64,000 bases of DNA from Ignavibacteria bacterium (GCA_009773205.1 WPAE01000021.1:1-64000); one strand, 5' to 3'; numbered from the stretch's first letter, positions 16,798 to 26,778 are shown. A program made the numbers and translations. The notes: generated from the sequence alone by a model not told the origin.

Positions 16798-17529
16798 CTA
16801 TACCACTTCCCCAAACTCATCTTCAAAACGCCGAAGTTCTTTTAGAGGCTGCGGAGAAATAGCAAAGCAGTAAAGCGGGTACAAACACAAAATCATTTTA
16901 ATCATTTCTATAACTATGGTGTTGGAAAAAAGAACCTTTTGTGCAACTGGCTTAACACTTTGCAATAAAAACATTTCGTACTCGTAAAACTTATCAAAGT
17001 GTTTTTCGGCATCAAACTTTGCAATAAGTTTTGTTGGTTCCATTTTTGCAAAGTAATAAAAAGAGTAATTACCATTTATTTTGTACTTAGCGCAAACTTC
17101 GCGTATTTCCTTTTTGTACTTTTCTAAATTCTGTTGGAAACAATGTTTGCCTTCCTGCGAACGATTTATAAAAATTCCCATTTCCGCAGAACCGGCTTCG
17201 AAATAAAGAAAAAACTCGCTGTCTAATTTGAATCTGCCGAAATGAATAAGCCAGTAATTTCTGTAAGGTTCGCCCTTAGCAAAGCGCATATCTTTATTGA
17301 TACGCATAATTGTTTTATTAAACTTTGGCTCAGTTCTAATTGCGGGGTTGAGTCTATTCAAAAAAGGCTGCATTTCTGTTACAAAGGCTTTCGAAGGTTC
17401 AACAACAAAATTTTGGTAACATTCTTTGTTTTTATGAAACCACTCAACATTGTTGTGCTTTTTCAAATCTGTCAAGAAAGAAAAAATCCCATTACTGAAC
17501 CCACTGAATACAGCAGCCGAGTTTTTCAA
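16798..17529 (-). CDS. DUF2461 family protein
   Basis: 243 aa, normal for the family. The N-terminal FLTDLKKHNNVEWFHKNKECY and the central RINKDMRFAKGEPYRNYW are diagnostic of DUF2461. The function is unknown. It begins at TTG 17529, overlapping the stop of the beta-barrel gene as TTGA, so the two are probably co-translated. No signal peptide is seen, which makes a shared pathway with the barrel protein uncertain. Confidence 0.85.
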   Translation of the reverse strand: MKNSAAVFSGFSNGIFSFLTDLKKHNNVEWFHKNKECYQNFVVEPSKAFVTEMQPFLNRLNPAIRTEPKFNKTIMRINKDMRFAKGEPYRNYWLIHFGRFKLDSEFFLYFEAGSAEMGIFINRSQEGKHCFQQNLEKYKKEIREVCAKYKINGNYSFYYFAKMEPTKLIAKFDAEKHFDKFYEYEMFLLQSVKPVAQKVLFSNTIVIEMIKMILCLYPLYCFAISPQPLKELRRFEDEFGEVV

Positions 17530-18170
17530 TACATAATTCCTATGTTAAGTGAAATGAAAAACTGACCGAAGTCCTTTCTGAAATCCCCGACGAGATTTTC
17601 AATTCCGCCGCCAAATAAATGAGTATAAAAATAGCGCACGTTAATACCAACCAAGTTAGATGTGCTTTCGCCAAAGTAAGCGCCAAAACCAATATAACCA
17701 CCTGCTGCGTAATGTATTTTGGCATATTTGAAAGAACTAAAAAATTCTTCTTCGTAAGGAGTTGTTACAACAAAAGTTGGTCCGGCTCCAGCCATAATAT
17801 ACGGGCGTAAGTTTTCAGTGAGCACTCCATCAAATAATCTGTACTGAGCGCCAAAGTTAACCGGCATTAAAAAAGAACGGTTTACTTTGTACGGAGTAAA
17901 TGTTGTCCCAAAGTAAGGGTCGTAATATTCAATTTCTCTTTCATCCTTTGTTTCGGAAATTGAAAAATCAATCACTCCGCTAATGTTTTTTGATAAAGCG
18001 AGTCTGTAAAACGTTCCTAATCCAAAGCCGCCTTCGCCAAACATAATATCTGCGCCCCAACTGTTAGATGGAAAAACAATTGGCGGTTTATCCGGCGCGT
18101 AATCTCCGATTTGCTGTGCGGTAACAAAACCAGCAAAAAATATTAGCGCCGCAATAGTTAACACTTTCAT
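17526..18170 (-). CDS. Outer-membrane beta-barrel protein
   Basis: About 214 aa from ATG 18170, chosen because AAAGGAAA lies seven bases upstream and the protein then starts directly with a signal peptide (MKVLTIAALIFFAGFVTAQQ). Alternating hydrophobic strands, Gly-rich turns (FGEGGFGLGTFYRLALS) and a final strand ending in IMY fit a small outer-membrane porin-like barrel. The ligand or function is unknown. It is the first gene of a two-gene unit with DUF2461. Confidence 0.75.
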   Translation of the reverse strand: MKVLTIAALIFFAGFVTAQQIGDYAPDKPPIVFPSNSWGADIMFGEGGFGLGTFYRLALSKNISGVIDFSISETKDEREIEYYDPYFGTTFTPYKVNRSFLMPVNFGAQYRLFDGVLTENLRPYIMAGAGPTFVVTTPYEEEFFSSFKYAKIHYAAGGYIGFGAYFGESTSNLVGINVRYFYTHLFGGGIENLVGDFRKDFGQFFISLNIGIMY

Positions 18171-18281
18171 CTTTAATTTCCTTTTACTAAGATTCAATTG
18201 AAAGATATTGATTCTTTGTCAAAAATCAACGGGATAAATTTCTCACTTGTTTAACAGCTAAAACCGGCGGAAAGTTTACGT

Positions 18282-18776
18282 ATGCCATTAAATTTAGAAC
18301 TCAAAATTAAGCTGAATTCTCATAAGCAAATTGAAGCAATTTTAAAAAAGAATAAAGCGGAATTCAAAGGGATATTAAAGCAGAAAGATGTTTATTATAA
18401 AACAAGCAAAGGATTGCTGAAGCTTAGAGTAGAAGGGGAAAGGAACACACTAATAAAATATCTACGCGATGAAAAAGGAAAACGCTGGAGCAATTACGAG
18501 CTGCTTGAGTTGAGAGGCAAGAATCCGGAAAAATATCTTGAAAGCATTTTTAAAATAGAAGCCATTGTTGAAAAAAAACGAAAACTTTATATATACGATA
18601 ACACTCGCGTTCACCTTGATGAGGTAAAAGGACTTGGAAAATTTCTTGAGCTTGAAACTTTGCTGATTGGTGAAAAAAGCAAAGCAACAAAGAGATTTAA
18701 TTTTATAAAGAAGCTGCTTGGAATTGAAAACGAAGAGCAAATTCGTACTTCTTACAGAAACCTTATTTTTAGTTAA
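18282..18776 (+). CDS. CYTH domain protein
   Basis: 164 aa. The N-terminal NLELKIKL followed by QKDVYYKTSKGLLKLRVEG and the later DNTRVHLDEVKGLGKFLELET are the CYTH (CyaB / thiamine triphosphatase) pattern: acidic and basic residues lining a tunnel that binds triphosphates with metal. The opening lacks the full ExExK and reads ExK, as in class IV cyclase-like members. It may hydrolyse a triphosphate or make a cyclic nucleotide. Its stop overlaps the next gene by one base. Confidence 0.85.
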   Translation: MPLNLELKIKLNSHKQIEAILKKNKAEFKGILKQKDVYYKTSKGLLKLRVEGERNTLIKYLRDEKGKRWSNYELLELRGKNPEKYLESIFKIEAIVEKKRKLYIYDNTRVHLDEVKGLGKFLELETLLIGEKSKATKRFNFIKKLLGIENEEQIRTSYRNLIFS

Positions 18777-21700
18777 TGATACTAACCAAAGAAAATATTA
18801 GATCTGTTGATATTGATGAAATTGTAAACTCCAAAATTTCAACCGGCTCAGTTAGCGAAATTCTTTTCTTAGTTCCGACCAACCGAAGAGCAAGAACACT
18901 CAAGAAAGAATTGATTTCGCTAATGCCAAACTCAGCGGCTTATCAAATAAAAGTTGAAACACTTAACACAATCTCATCTAAACTGCTTAACGAAGTAAAA
19001 CCGTTTCGTCAAATAAGCGAAGCAGCTTCATCTGTTTTTATTAGACAGATTTGCGCTAAGACAAAATTCCGTTATCTTTCTCTCTATAGAGATGAAATTC
19101 CCGCAGGAACTTTAGACAAAATTAGAAATGTAATTGTAGAGTACAAACGGCATGGAATTGCTCCCGAGACGTTAATTGCCGAGTCTGATAAACTAACAGG
19201 CTCAGAAAGAAATAAGGCGCTAGATATTGCAGATGTTTACAAAGCGTACCTTGAAAAATGTTTATATCTACGCGCTTTTGATTATGGAGACGTTTATTCT
19301 GAGTTAAACACTGCAAGTAATACAGATTTTGCTGCAAGATTCACTACAGTATATGGAATTGCAGATTACATTATTATAGATGGCTTTAGTGAGTTCTCTA
19401 ATCCCGAAGTAGAAATTATTTACAAACTTTCTAATGCAGCTAAACTGTTTATTGCTTTTGATTATAACGCTGATAACGATTTTCTTTTTGCTCACCTTGA
19501 GAAAACTGTAGAGGTTCTAAATCGCTTCGGATTTTCGGAAATAAAAGATTTGCGTGCGCCTGATATGAATGAGTTTCATTCCTTCATTCGAGAAAAATTA
19601 TTTAAAGTTCGCTCCCCAAAACAAAAGAAAAAACTTCCGATTCCGCCAGTAGTTTTACACGGAACAACCAAAGAAAGAGAAGTTGAATTACTTGCTAAGC
19701 AGATAAAAACCATTCTGCTCGAAGGAAGAACGGAACCGCACAAAATCTGCGTAACATTCAATTTGGTTCAAGATTATTCTTCAATTGTAAAAGATATTTT
19801 CGCAAAATTTGGACTGCCATTTAACTTAACCGATAGGACACTGCTGCAAAACTCCGCTCCTGTTATAGCGTTAATTAATTTTTTAGAAACCGTAGAGAAT
19901 GATTACTACTTCAAAAATATTTTTCGCGCACTAAACAGTGGCTTTATAGAATTAGCTGAAATTGATTCGGCTAATCTTTACCGTGTTTCATCAGAACACA
20001 AAATAGTTTCTGGTAAAGAGAACTGGATTAACAACATTAACATTGCATTGGCAAACCTTTCTCATATCGGCGATGAAGATGATTTATCCGTAAGTAAAAC
20101 TAAGCTGGAAAACGCTAAGAAGGATATTCAGAAACTGTTTCTATTTCTGGAACCGTTTGAAGTGAAAATGACTGTTAATGAATTCCGCAAAAAACTTTCT
20201 TCATTTATAGTTGATTCGAAATTGGTATTTACAGCACTAAATTATGGCGTTGAGAAAGAAAAGAATGTTCGCGCTGTAGCCCAACTTCTTAATGTTACAA
20301 ACGAAATTTTTGAATTGATGGAAGAGGAATTTGCTGCTGAAAAGAAATTTCCTCTAAGTTATTTTGTAGAACAATTAAGAACGGCTTGCGGCTGGGCGCG
20401 CTTCAACGTAAAAGAAAAATCCGATTACGGCGTACTAGTTACTTCTCTCGATGAAATACGCGGCTTACAGTTCGATTACCTTTTTATAGGCGGATTGTGC
20501 GACGGAATTTTGCCAACTAGGTTTAATCCCGAAATATTTTTCTCCGGTTCTTATAAGAAGCAGGCATTTATTCATCAAACAGAGGAACGCTATTTATTTT
20601 ACCGTGCGTTGTGCAGTTGGAAAAAGAAACTGTTCTTGAGTTATCATCAAAGCAATGAAAGCAAAGAAACTGTTACCTCAAGTTTCCTTAAAGATTTTAC
20701 AGCGCTTGTTCACATCGAAGAAATTAATTCCGATGTTTTTACAGATTCAATTTTCTCACAAGAAGAGCTTTTGATTGAAGTAGGAAAAAATCTTTCCAGT
20801 GAACTTCGTTTTGCTTTAGAAGAGTACACAGTTAATAAGATGTCAGATTCGCTGGAAGTTGAAAAGAAGCGTAACACTTCTCCTTTTGGTGGTTCTTCTT
20901 TTACCGGCGATGTTCTTAACGAAGATGATCTGACCATCACAAAAAACGAACTTGAAGAAATTGAAAACGAGCTGAAAAAATTAGCTTATAAACAGTATTC
21001 AATTTCGCAACTTGAAAACTATGCCAAATGTCCTTTTAAATATTTTGCCGAGCGGGTTCTGGGAATAGAACCAATTGAAGAACCGACCGAAGACATCGAA
21101 GCGATAGAAATGGGAAGACTGCTTCACTCAATTCTATTTGAGTTTTACACAGATCTGAGAAAAAAGAAAATTGTCCTTCAGCAGTGTAGTAATTCCGACT
21201 TTGAGAAAGCAAAAGAACTAATTTTCGAAATAGCTGAAAGAGAGCTTGAAAGCACGGCTTTCAAATCTCCACTCACTTTTTATGAGAAGGAAAAAATTCT
21301 AGGCATTGGCGGCAGCGAAGAGGAATCCGTGCTTTTCCGCTTTATTGAGAATGAGAGAAACTCCGATAAAGATTTCGTTCCGCAGTTCTTTGAAGTTGGT
21401 TTTGGAAGATTAAGAAGCGAAGAATCTGATGGCGAGCTTACAACAACAGAAGCAATTGCAGTTGATGATATTAACTTGCGCGGCAAAATTGATAGAATCG
21501 AAATAAACGAAGAAGGTAATTCTTTTAATATTGTTGATTACAAACTGAGCGGAACAAAACCAACTTATAAAGATTTTAAAAACGGGGTTTCGCTTCAACT
21601 GCCTGTTTACCTTTATGCCTCAGCCAAACTTCTTAGCAAAAAGTTCAACCGCACATTTACACCTAACGAAATGTTTATTTATTCTTTAAAGTACAACCAA

Positions 21701-21940
21701 GAGGAATTCGGCAAAACGAAAGTATCTTTAGGAAGAATTAAAGATGCCAAATTCAATTCTGTTGATGAGCTTATACAAAACTCCTTGAGCTATATTAAGA
21801 ATTATGTGGAACGAATTTTGCAAGGCAAGTTTAACCTTTCTATTTTGGAAGATAGAGAGAATAAAGTCTGTCGCTTCTGCCAGTTTAGATTGGTTTGCAG
21901 AATTGATGATATAACAAGTAATTACGCTGGTTCTAGATAA
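18776..21940 (+). CDS. addB: AddB-like PD-(D/E)XK nuclease/helicase subunit
   Basis: 1054 aa. The N-terminal two thirds show the degenerate UvrD-like fold of AddB (ILFLVPTNRRARTLKKEL; VTSLDEIRGLQFDYLFIGG), without a clear Walker A. The C-terminal nuclease has RGKIDRIE and IVDYKLSG, the PD-(D/E)XK catalytic core. Four cysteines, YAKCPFKYF plus CRFCQFRLVC, match the AddB iron-sulfur staple around the nuclease. The family works with AddA in double-strand-break end resection. No AddA gene is adjacent here; the next 800 bases are non-coding. The symbol is by family. Confidence 0.85.
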   Translation: MILTKENIRSVDIDEIVNSKISTGSVSEILFLVPTNRRARTLKKELISLMPNSAAYQIKVETLNTISSKLLNEVKPFRQISEAASSVFIRQICAKTKFRYLSLYRDEIPAGTLDKIRNVIVEYKRHGIAPETLIAESDKLTGSERNKALDIADVYKAYLEKCLYLRAFDYGDVYSELNTASNTDFAARFTTVYGIADYIIIDGFSEFSNPEVEIIYKLSNAAKLFIAFDYNADNDFLFAHLEKTVEVLNRFGFSEIKDLRAPDMNEFHSFIREKLFKVRSPKQKKKLPIPPVVLHGTTKEREVELLAKQIKTILLEGRTEPHKICVTFNLVQDYSSIVKDIFAKFGLPFNLTDRTLLQNSAPVIALINFLETVENDYYFKNIFRALNSGFIELAEIDSANLYRVSSEHKIVSGKENWINNINIALANLSHIGDEDDLSVSKTKLENAKKDIQKLFLFLEPFEVKMTVNEFRKKLSSFIVDSKLVFTALNYGVEKEKNVRAVAQLLNVTNEIFELMEEEFAAEKKFPLSYFVEQLRTACGWARFNVKEKSDYGVLVTSLDEIRGLQFDYLFIGGLCDGILPTRFNPEIFFSGSYKKQAFIHQTEERYLFYRALCSWKKKLFLSYHQSNESKETVTSSFLKDFTALVHIEEINSDVFTDSIFSQEELLIEVGKNLSSELRFALEEYTVNKMSDSLEVEKKRNTSPFGGSSFTGDVLNEDDLTITKNELEEIENELKKLAYKQYSISQLENYAKCPFKYFAERVLGIEPIEEPTEDIEAIEMGRLLHSILFEFYTDLRKKKIVLQQCSNSDFEKAKELIFEIAERELESTAFKSPLTFYEKEKILGIGGSEEESVLFRFIENERNSDKDFVPQFFEVGFGRLRSEESDGELTTTEAIAVDDINLRGKIDRIEINEEGNSFNIVDYKLSGTKPTYKDFKNGVSLQLPVYLYASAKLLSKKFNRTFTPNEMFIYSLKYNQEEFGKTKVSLGRIKDAKFNSVDELIQNSLSYIKNYVERILQGKFNLSILEDRENKVCRFCQFRLVCRIDDITSNYAGSR

Positions 21941-22752
21941 GTAAGCATGACTAAGTATTTAGTATTGAGTACTTAGAGGCTGCGACAAGCGTTAAGTGAA
22001 AAGGAACAAACAGAGCTTCACTGTAATGAATGTGGGTTTTCAAAATTGTTGAAAAAAATTAGAAGAGTGTTTTGTCTGCTTAAATAGGAATTTTGAGTTA
22101 AAGGCGTCTCTAAAAATATCAATATCCTTTGCCCCGCTTTGCGCGATTAAAATTTTTGAAATACTAATTTTTATAAACGCCCTTAATTAAGTAATGTAAA
22201 AAATTAGGAGTCATTTCTCACCTCATATCTAGAATTTTTAACCAACAGAAATTTTGTAGTTCTTAGTTGAAATTGTCTGCAATTTGGCAGTTCAAAAAAG
22301 ACACTTGTGTTAAATAAAACAAAGAACTGCGTAATCGCAGTGTGTAATAATTTAACGAGAGTAACAGTCAATATTAGCAGTAAGGAACAAGAAGATTACA
22401 CGTAAGTTTACCTGCTTGATATCGGACCGCCAATGCTGATGAGGAATATTCTGTTGATCAAGTACGCTGCCTTTGACCACTTTATAACCATAGCGATTTT
22501 TTGTATAGTAAACAACTAATTCTTGTGCTAATAGTCGAGACTTTTTCCACTCCACTGTGTCTTTGATAGTTTTATAAAAATAGAAAAATTAATTTGACTT
22601 AGATTATGTGTATAAATAAATTAAAACTAAACTTTTGAGCTTCCATACGAAATTTCGATGGAGTCTAAAAAGTCTTACTTATAATTCACGAATCGAGCTT
22701 TATTTAAAAAATTAAAAATCGTGAAAACAATTAAAATCAAAAGGGAGATTTT
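21941..22752. other. 812-bp stretch without a recognisable gene
   Basis: It contains a GGGCACC-family element (22102-22182). A minus-strand ORF of 67 codons (22352-22555) has the text GYKVVKGSVLDQQNIPHQHW, which I do not recognise; it could be a gene remnant. AAAGGGAG just before 22753 is the ribosome-binding site of the next gene. Confidence 0.5.
22102..22182 (+). mobile_element. MITE-like element, GGGCACC family, copy B
   Basis: 81 bp. The ends are AGGCGTCTCTAAAAAT and TTTTTATAAACGCCC, flanked by TTAA at 22098-22101 and 22183-22186. The interior ATCAATATCCTTTGCCCCG and TTTTTGAAATACTAA are shared with copies A, E and F. Confidence 0.85.
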
Positions 22753-23004
22753 ATGAAAGTAGTAAGAATCAATCCATTGCAAGCAAGCAGTACAAACAAA
22801 ACAGCTGCCTTTTTTGATATTCAAACAGCAGAAGGAATAGTCATCAAAGGATTTAAGCTGATTAATGGTACGCATGGGTTATTTATCGCGCCGCCTAATC
22901 AAAAAGGAAAAGATGGTAAGTATTACGATTCGGTTGTCATTCCTAAAGAAGCTGTTGAAGGTTTACAAAAAGCTGTAATCGAAGAATATAACAAAGCAAG
23001 TTAA
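22753..23004 (+). CDS. SpoVG-like protein
   Basis: 83 aa. VIKGFKLINGTHGLFIAPPNQKGKDGKYYDSVVIP (read in two parts) corresponds to the beta-rich core of SpoVG, with GLF(I/V)AxP and a K-rich DG(K/E)(Y/F)xD turn, and a C-terminal helix ending AVIEEYNKA. SpoVG proteins bind DNA and RNA and regulate post-transcriptionally in many non-sporulating bacteria. It has a strong ribosome-binding site and its own terminator, so it is probably monocistronic and well expressed. Confidence 0.85.
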   Translation: MKVVRINPLQASSTNKTAAFFDIQTAEGIVIKGFKLINGTHGLFIAPPNQKGKDGKYYDSVVIPKEAVEGLQKAVIEEYNKAS

Positions 23005-23015
23005 TAGTAGTAATT

Positions 23016-23049
23016 AGGATGTGCTTTATTCCCAGCACATCCTTTTTTG
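23016..23049 (+). terminator. Terminator after the spoVG-like gene
   Basis: AGGATGTGCT-loop of 8-AGCACATCCT followed by TTTTT: a 10-bp perfect stem and T run 12 bases after the stop codon. Confidence 0.92.
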
Positions 23050-23191
23050 TGCCCCAATAATAAACCAACTTCAACTTCCCTTTGTCAATATTTCATGTAT
23101 TACAGTAAACCTCAAGAAATACTGTAAACTACATGTAAAACTTAACGATAATATTACGTAGAGACGGGTTTAAGAAAATACAGGAACTGTT

Positions 23192-23710
23192 ATGAAATAC
23201 AAAGTAACTCCTAACAATAAAACAAGAGAAATGCGGGATGATGATTTTATAGTTTCAAAGACTGATCTAAAGGGGAAAATAGAATATGCAAACAGAATTT
23301 TTATGGAATTTGCACAAATGAGCGAACAAGAATTGTTGGGGCAGCCTCATAATGTCATCAGACATCCAGATATGCCGCGTGCAATATTTAAATTACTGTG
23401 GGATACAGTTCAAAGCGGTAAAGAAATATTTGCATATGTTAAAAATATGGCAAAAGATGGTTCGGCATATTGGGTTTTGGCTAACGTAACACCCGTACGT
23501 AATGATAAAGAAGAAGTTGTAGGATTTTATTCTGTGAGAAGAAAACCATCTAAGAAAGCTTTGGATGCTGTTATTCCGATTTATAAAGCTATGCTTGAAG
23601 AAGAAAAAAGAAATGAAGCAAGAAACCAAATAGAGTCTTCTACAAAAATTTTGCAAAACTTACTACAAGAAAAAGGAATGAGTTATGAAGAATTTGTTCT
23701 CAGTATTTAA
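23192..23710 (+). CDS. Aer-type PAS domain protein
   Basis: 172 aa. The PAS domain starts [19 protein letters not shown] and continues with [19 protein letters not shown] and [10 protein letters not shown], the signature of Aer-like sensors that bind FAD or haem. It has no membrane segment and no signalling domain; the C-terminal 40 residues look helical ([15 protein letters not shown]). The MCP gene overlaps it by 26 bases. The two together have the parts of one Aer receptor, so the PAS protein probably docks on the MCP. Confidence 0.88.
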   Translation: MKYKVTPNNKTREMRDDDFIVSKTDLKGKIEYANRIFMEFAQMSEQELLGQPHNVIRHPDMPRAIFKLLWDTVQSGKEIFAYVKNMAKDGSAYWVLANVTPVRNDKEEVVGFYSVRRKPSKKALDAVIPIYKAMLEEEKRNEARNQIESSTKILQNLLQEKGMSYEEFVLSI

Positions 23711-25316
23711 CAAAATGCCGTTAGACAAAAAAATAAGCACTTCTTTTATTGTTGTAATAGCCAGTTCATCTCTTTTTGCTTTTTTAATAATAATAAAGCT
23801 GATGGCAGTTGAAGATATTCTCGCTGCAAACGCATCTTTAGACGCAATAAAAACACAACTTTACGAGACGGCTAAATTTTCAATTTACCTAATTTTAATT
23901 TCGATAGCTGTGTTACTATTAATTATTATACCTATCAGATCATACTTTGTAAAATATGTAAATAATTTTTCTTCAAATATGAACAGAGTAATTGATAAGA
24001 CATCGCATGGAATCTTTACTGAACGCATTACAAATATTAAAAGAATGGATGATTTTGGCATTTTACAGTGGAAATTTAACGAGATGATAGACCAACTTGA
24101 AGCATTTTTGAAAGAAATAAGCACTTCTATAGAGTATGCAGCAGAAAAGAAATTTTTCCGCAAACCGTTAACAAGCGGCTCGCACGGTATGTTTATTAAG
24201 GGCGGGAGAAACGTTCAGAAAGCTATTGAACTGCAAGAACAATCTTTTAGAACCATCGAAGATCAGCATAACTATTTATCAAGAAGTATAGATAATATTC
24301 TTTCTGAAATGAACAAGTTTTCTCAAGGAGACTTAACCGTGCAAGTAGTTCCAGAACGAAAAAATGACGAAATCGGTAAATTGTTTTTGGGATTCAATAC
24401 AGTTGTAAATAATATGAACCGGATTTTACAATCTGTTACAGAAGCAGTTCATGCAACAGCCAGTGCTAGTAATGAAATATCTTCTAGTGCAGAGCAAATG
24501 GCTGCTGGAACTCAAGAACAAAGCTCACAATCCCGGGAAATTTCTCATTCTGTAGAGGAAATGACAAAAACAATTTTTGAAACTACTTCTATTGCGGCAA
24601 AAGCTGCTAATGCAACAAAACAATCGGGAGAAATTGCTAAAGAAGGTGGCAAAGATGTTGAACAGACAATTAATGGGATGAACAGAATTGCCGATGTTGT
24701 GAACAAATCTGCTGTTACTGTTCAGGCTCTTGGCAAAAGTAGCGATCAAATTGGCGAGATAGTTCAAGTAATTAACGACATAGCAGACCAAACTAATTTG
24801 CTCGCCTTAAATGCAGCCATTGAAGCAGCTCGTGCAGGCGAACAAGGGAGAGGATTTGCTGTTGTTGCCGATGAAGTAAGAAAATTAGCCGAGCGCACAA
24901 GCAAAGCTACTAAAGAAATTGCCGCTATGATTAAGCAGATCCAAAAAGATACCGAAGAGGCTGTTGTTTCTATGAGAGCAGGGACCCAAGAAGTTGATAG
25001 AGGAAAAACTCTGGCTGATAAAGCCGGCGATTCATTAAAGAAAATTATTCATTATGCTGATGACGTTGTTGATATGGTAAATAAAGTTGCAGCGTCAAGC
25101 GAACACCAATCCTTAACCGCAGATCAAATCAGCAAGAACATAGAAGGTATTACAACTGTTACGCACGAAAGCGCACAAGGCGTTCAACAAATTGCAGTTG
25201 CTGCAGAAGACCTTAATAGACTTACAAACAACTTGCAAGAATTAGTTGCCCGCTTTAAAATTTTAAAAGAACAGAAAACATTTAAACGAAACGATCTTTT
25301 GTCCGCTAAGAATTAA
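23685..25316 (+). CDS. Methyl-accepting chemotaxis protein without a sensory domain
   Basis: 543 aa. There are two membrane helices (about 22-42 and 64-84) with only some 20 residues between them, too few for a periplasmic ligand domain. HAMP-like segments follow, one around [19 protein letters not shown]. The signalling tip is intact: [41 protein letters not shown] (in segments). No pentapeptide tether is seen. The overlap with the PAS gene suggests that the sensory input is supplied in trans. No che genes are in the window. Confidence 0.93.
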   Translation: MKNLFSVFNKMPLDKKISTSFIVVIASSSLFAFLIIIKLMAVEDILAANASLDAIKTQLYETAKFSIYLILISIAVLLLIIIPIRSYFVKYVNNFSSNMNRVIDKTSHGIFTERITNIKRMDDFGILQWKFNEMIDQLEAFLKEISTSIEYAAEKKFFRKPLTSGSHGMFIKGGRNVQKAIELQEQSFRTIEDQHNYLSRSIDNILSEMNKFSQGDLTVQVVPERKNDEIGKLFLGFNTVVNNMNRILQSVTEAVHATASASNEISSSAEQMAAGTQEQSSQSREISHSVEEMTKTIFETTSIAAKAANATKQSGEIAKEGGKDVEQTINGMNRIADVVNKSAVTVQALGKSSDQIGEIVQVINDIADQTNLLALNAAIEAARAGEQGRGFAVVADEVRKLAERTSKATKEIAAMIKQIQKDTEEAVVSMRAGTQEVDRGKTLADKAGDSLKKIIHYADDVVDMVNKVAASSEHQSLTADQISKNIEGITTVTHESAQGVQQIAVAAEDLNRLTNNLQELVARFKILKEQKTFKRNDLLSAKN

Positions 25317-25421
25317 CGAAAGTTTTAAAAGTAGCAAAATCATTCGAGTTTTGATTTTCACCGCTTAAGCAGATGTCTTAGATTAAGTTTTTATAAAAAT
25401 CAATTTTTAGAACTGCTATAA

Positions 25422-25559
25422 GGGGATCTCTAAAAACCAAAAATGTTTGTCATTCTGAGGAGCGGAGCGACGAAGAATCTTCGTTTTCTTTCAAATAGAC
25501 AAAGCTGAAATTCTTCATCTGCTAAAGCGGATTTAGAATGACAATTTTTAGAGATGCCT
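25422..25559 (+). mobile_element. MITE-like element, GGGCACC family, copy C
   Basis: 138 bp. The ends are GGGGATCTCTAAAAA and TTTTTAGAGATGCC, flanked by ATAA at 25418-25421 and 25560-25563. Its interior differs from the other copies: it holds a TGTCATTCTGAGGAGC...TTTAGAATGACA inverted repeat of the kind widespread in bacterial genomes. Confidence 0.8.
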
Positions 25560-25580
25560 ATAAGTTAAAACTCCACATTA

Positions 25581-25823
25581 TTAAGTGCTTTTACTTCTCT
25601 CATTCTCAAGTGTATAAAGATATAATTCTTCAACCCTCTTTCTTGCCCAAAGTGTTTTTCTTAAAAACTTTAGGCTGGAGTGCTTGCTCGGATTTTCTAA
25701 AAAACAATTTATTCTTACTCTGTAAAATAAATCTTCCCATGTGTAGTGCTCTGTTAAGTAATCTAAAATTGCAGCCAGAGTTACTCCATGCAATGGATTA
25801 TTCGGTTGTTCATTTGTTTTCAA
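25581..25823 (-). CDS. DUF2132 (VF530-like) protein
   Basis: 80 aa, the family length. [16 protein letters not shown], the Trp-containing [15 protein letters not shown], and [21 protein letters not shown] are the conserved DUF2132 blocks, a small DNA-binding-like helical fold of unknown function. It is isolated between two MITE-like elements: its stop codon lies 18 bases outside copy C and its start about 120 bases from copy D. Confidence 0.92.
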   Translation of the reverse strand: MKTNEQPNNPLHGVTLAAILDYLTEHYTWEDLFYRVRINCFLENPSKHSSLKFLRKTLWARKRVEELYLYTLENERSKST

Positions 25824-25941
25824 TTAAAGCCTCAAAGCTCATAACCGTGTACATTTGAAATTCTTTTAATGTGGTCAAATTTAGCAAGAAAACTGATCAG
25901 AACCATTTAGCATGATAAAAACTCAAAACCACGTAAATATT

Positions 25942-26121
25942 GGGCACTTCTAAAAACTACAATTTTCTTGGCGCGCTTGTATGCTAATAGTGAGTAAAAG
26001 AAGTTCTTTGAAGTATTGAATGAATTCGTTTCCTTAACGGAAGAGAAGGTTAGCGTTTTGAGCTTCGAACTTAGCAAAACCCGCGTTAAAATTTTTAAAA
26101 CACTAATTTATAGAGGTGTCC
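25942..26121 (+). mobile_element. MITE-like element, GGGCACC family, copy D
   Basis: 180 bp, the longest copy. The ends are GGGCACTTCTAAAAACTA and TTTATAGAGGTGTCC. The flanks (TATT and TAAA) are not a clear duplication. The interior differs except for the TTTTTAAAACACTAA right shoulder. The last base forms part of the stop codon of the minus-strand gene at 26121. Confidence 0.7.
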
Positions 26122-26621
26122 TAAAAAGTAAGATTCACCAAGTTTCCACTTTTCCTTTTTGTTTCCGAAATATAAAATTCCTTTAACTGCTCTCTTATCA
26201 CATCCTCGTTTGCTGGTTGTAGAAGTTTTCCCTTTTGGGAAAAAGCATTTCCGCTAACAACATAAAATCCTTTACCAATTAATTCGGTTTTGGGTTCAGT
26301 AGATATCTCTTCATGCTCCGTTTCAGATGCTTCTCTTGTTTTGGCTAAAGAACTGGAGGAAACGGAGTTTGGCTTTTTTACCTCGTTAAAAACTCTAATT
26401 GTTTTTAGTGTATTTGTAACAGGCATCATTTCTTGAAATCTGTACGAGGAAGTGTTGCTAGGCTCGTTGTTAATTTTTTCGGATGCTTTGAGTAATTGCT
26501 CTTGGCTAATCTTAGCATCTCCAGCTTTTCTATTCACTTCGTCTTGGAAGCGATTAGAGTGATTTTGGTTTTGCTTAACAAATATTGGGTTCGAAAGATT
26601 ATTGATGAATTCGATTGCCAT
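26121..26621 (-). CDS. Unrecognised hydrophilic protein
   Basis: About 166 aa from ATG 26621, preferred over the longer form because AGAGAG lies just upstream. I do not recognise it. It is polar and probably largely disordered (Ser, Glu, Lys, Asn rich; a SSSSLAKTREASETEHEE stretch), with a more ordered C-terminus (LIGKGFYVVSGNAFSQKG). No signal peptide or membrane helix is present. Its stop codon TAG includes the last base of MITE-like copy D, so the original C-terminus may have been changed by the insertion. Confidence 0.5.
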   Translation of the reverse strand: MAIEFINNLSNPIFVKQNQNHSNRFQDEVNRKAGDAKISQEQLLKASEKINNEPSNTSSYRFQEMMPVTNTLKTIRVFNEVKKPNSVSSSSLAKTREASETEHEEISTEPKTELIGKGFYVVSGNAFSQKGKLLQPANEDVIREQLKEFYISETKRKSGNLVNLTF

Positions 26622-26778
26622 AAAACTCTCTCTTAAATTGAGCAAACAATACCAAATCATTATCGGTTTAGATGAAGAAAAGTTGAGAGCAACCCATCAA
26701 TTATTATTTAGAATATTCTAGATAATAAAAAAGTATGGCAGCAAGACCTTGCTAAGCCTCTCTTTGGAAATGATAAAA

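Noticed and set aside
22352-22555. 67-codon minus-strand ORF in the 812-bp gap
   Set aside because: It has no recognisable family, weak start context and no partner; kept only as a note in the gap entry.
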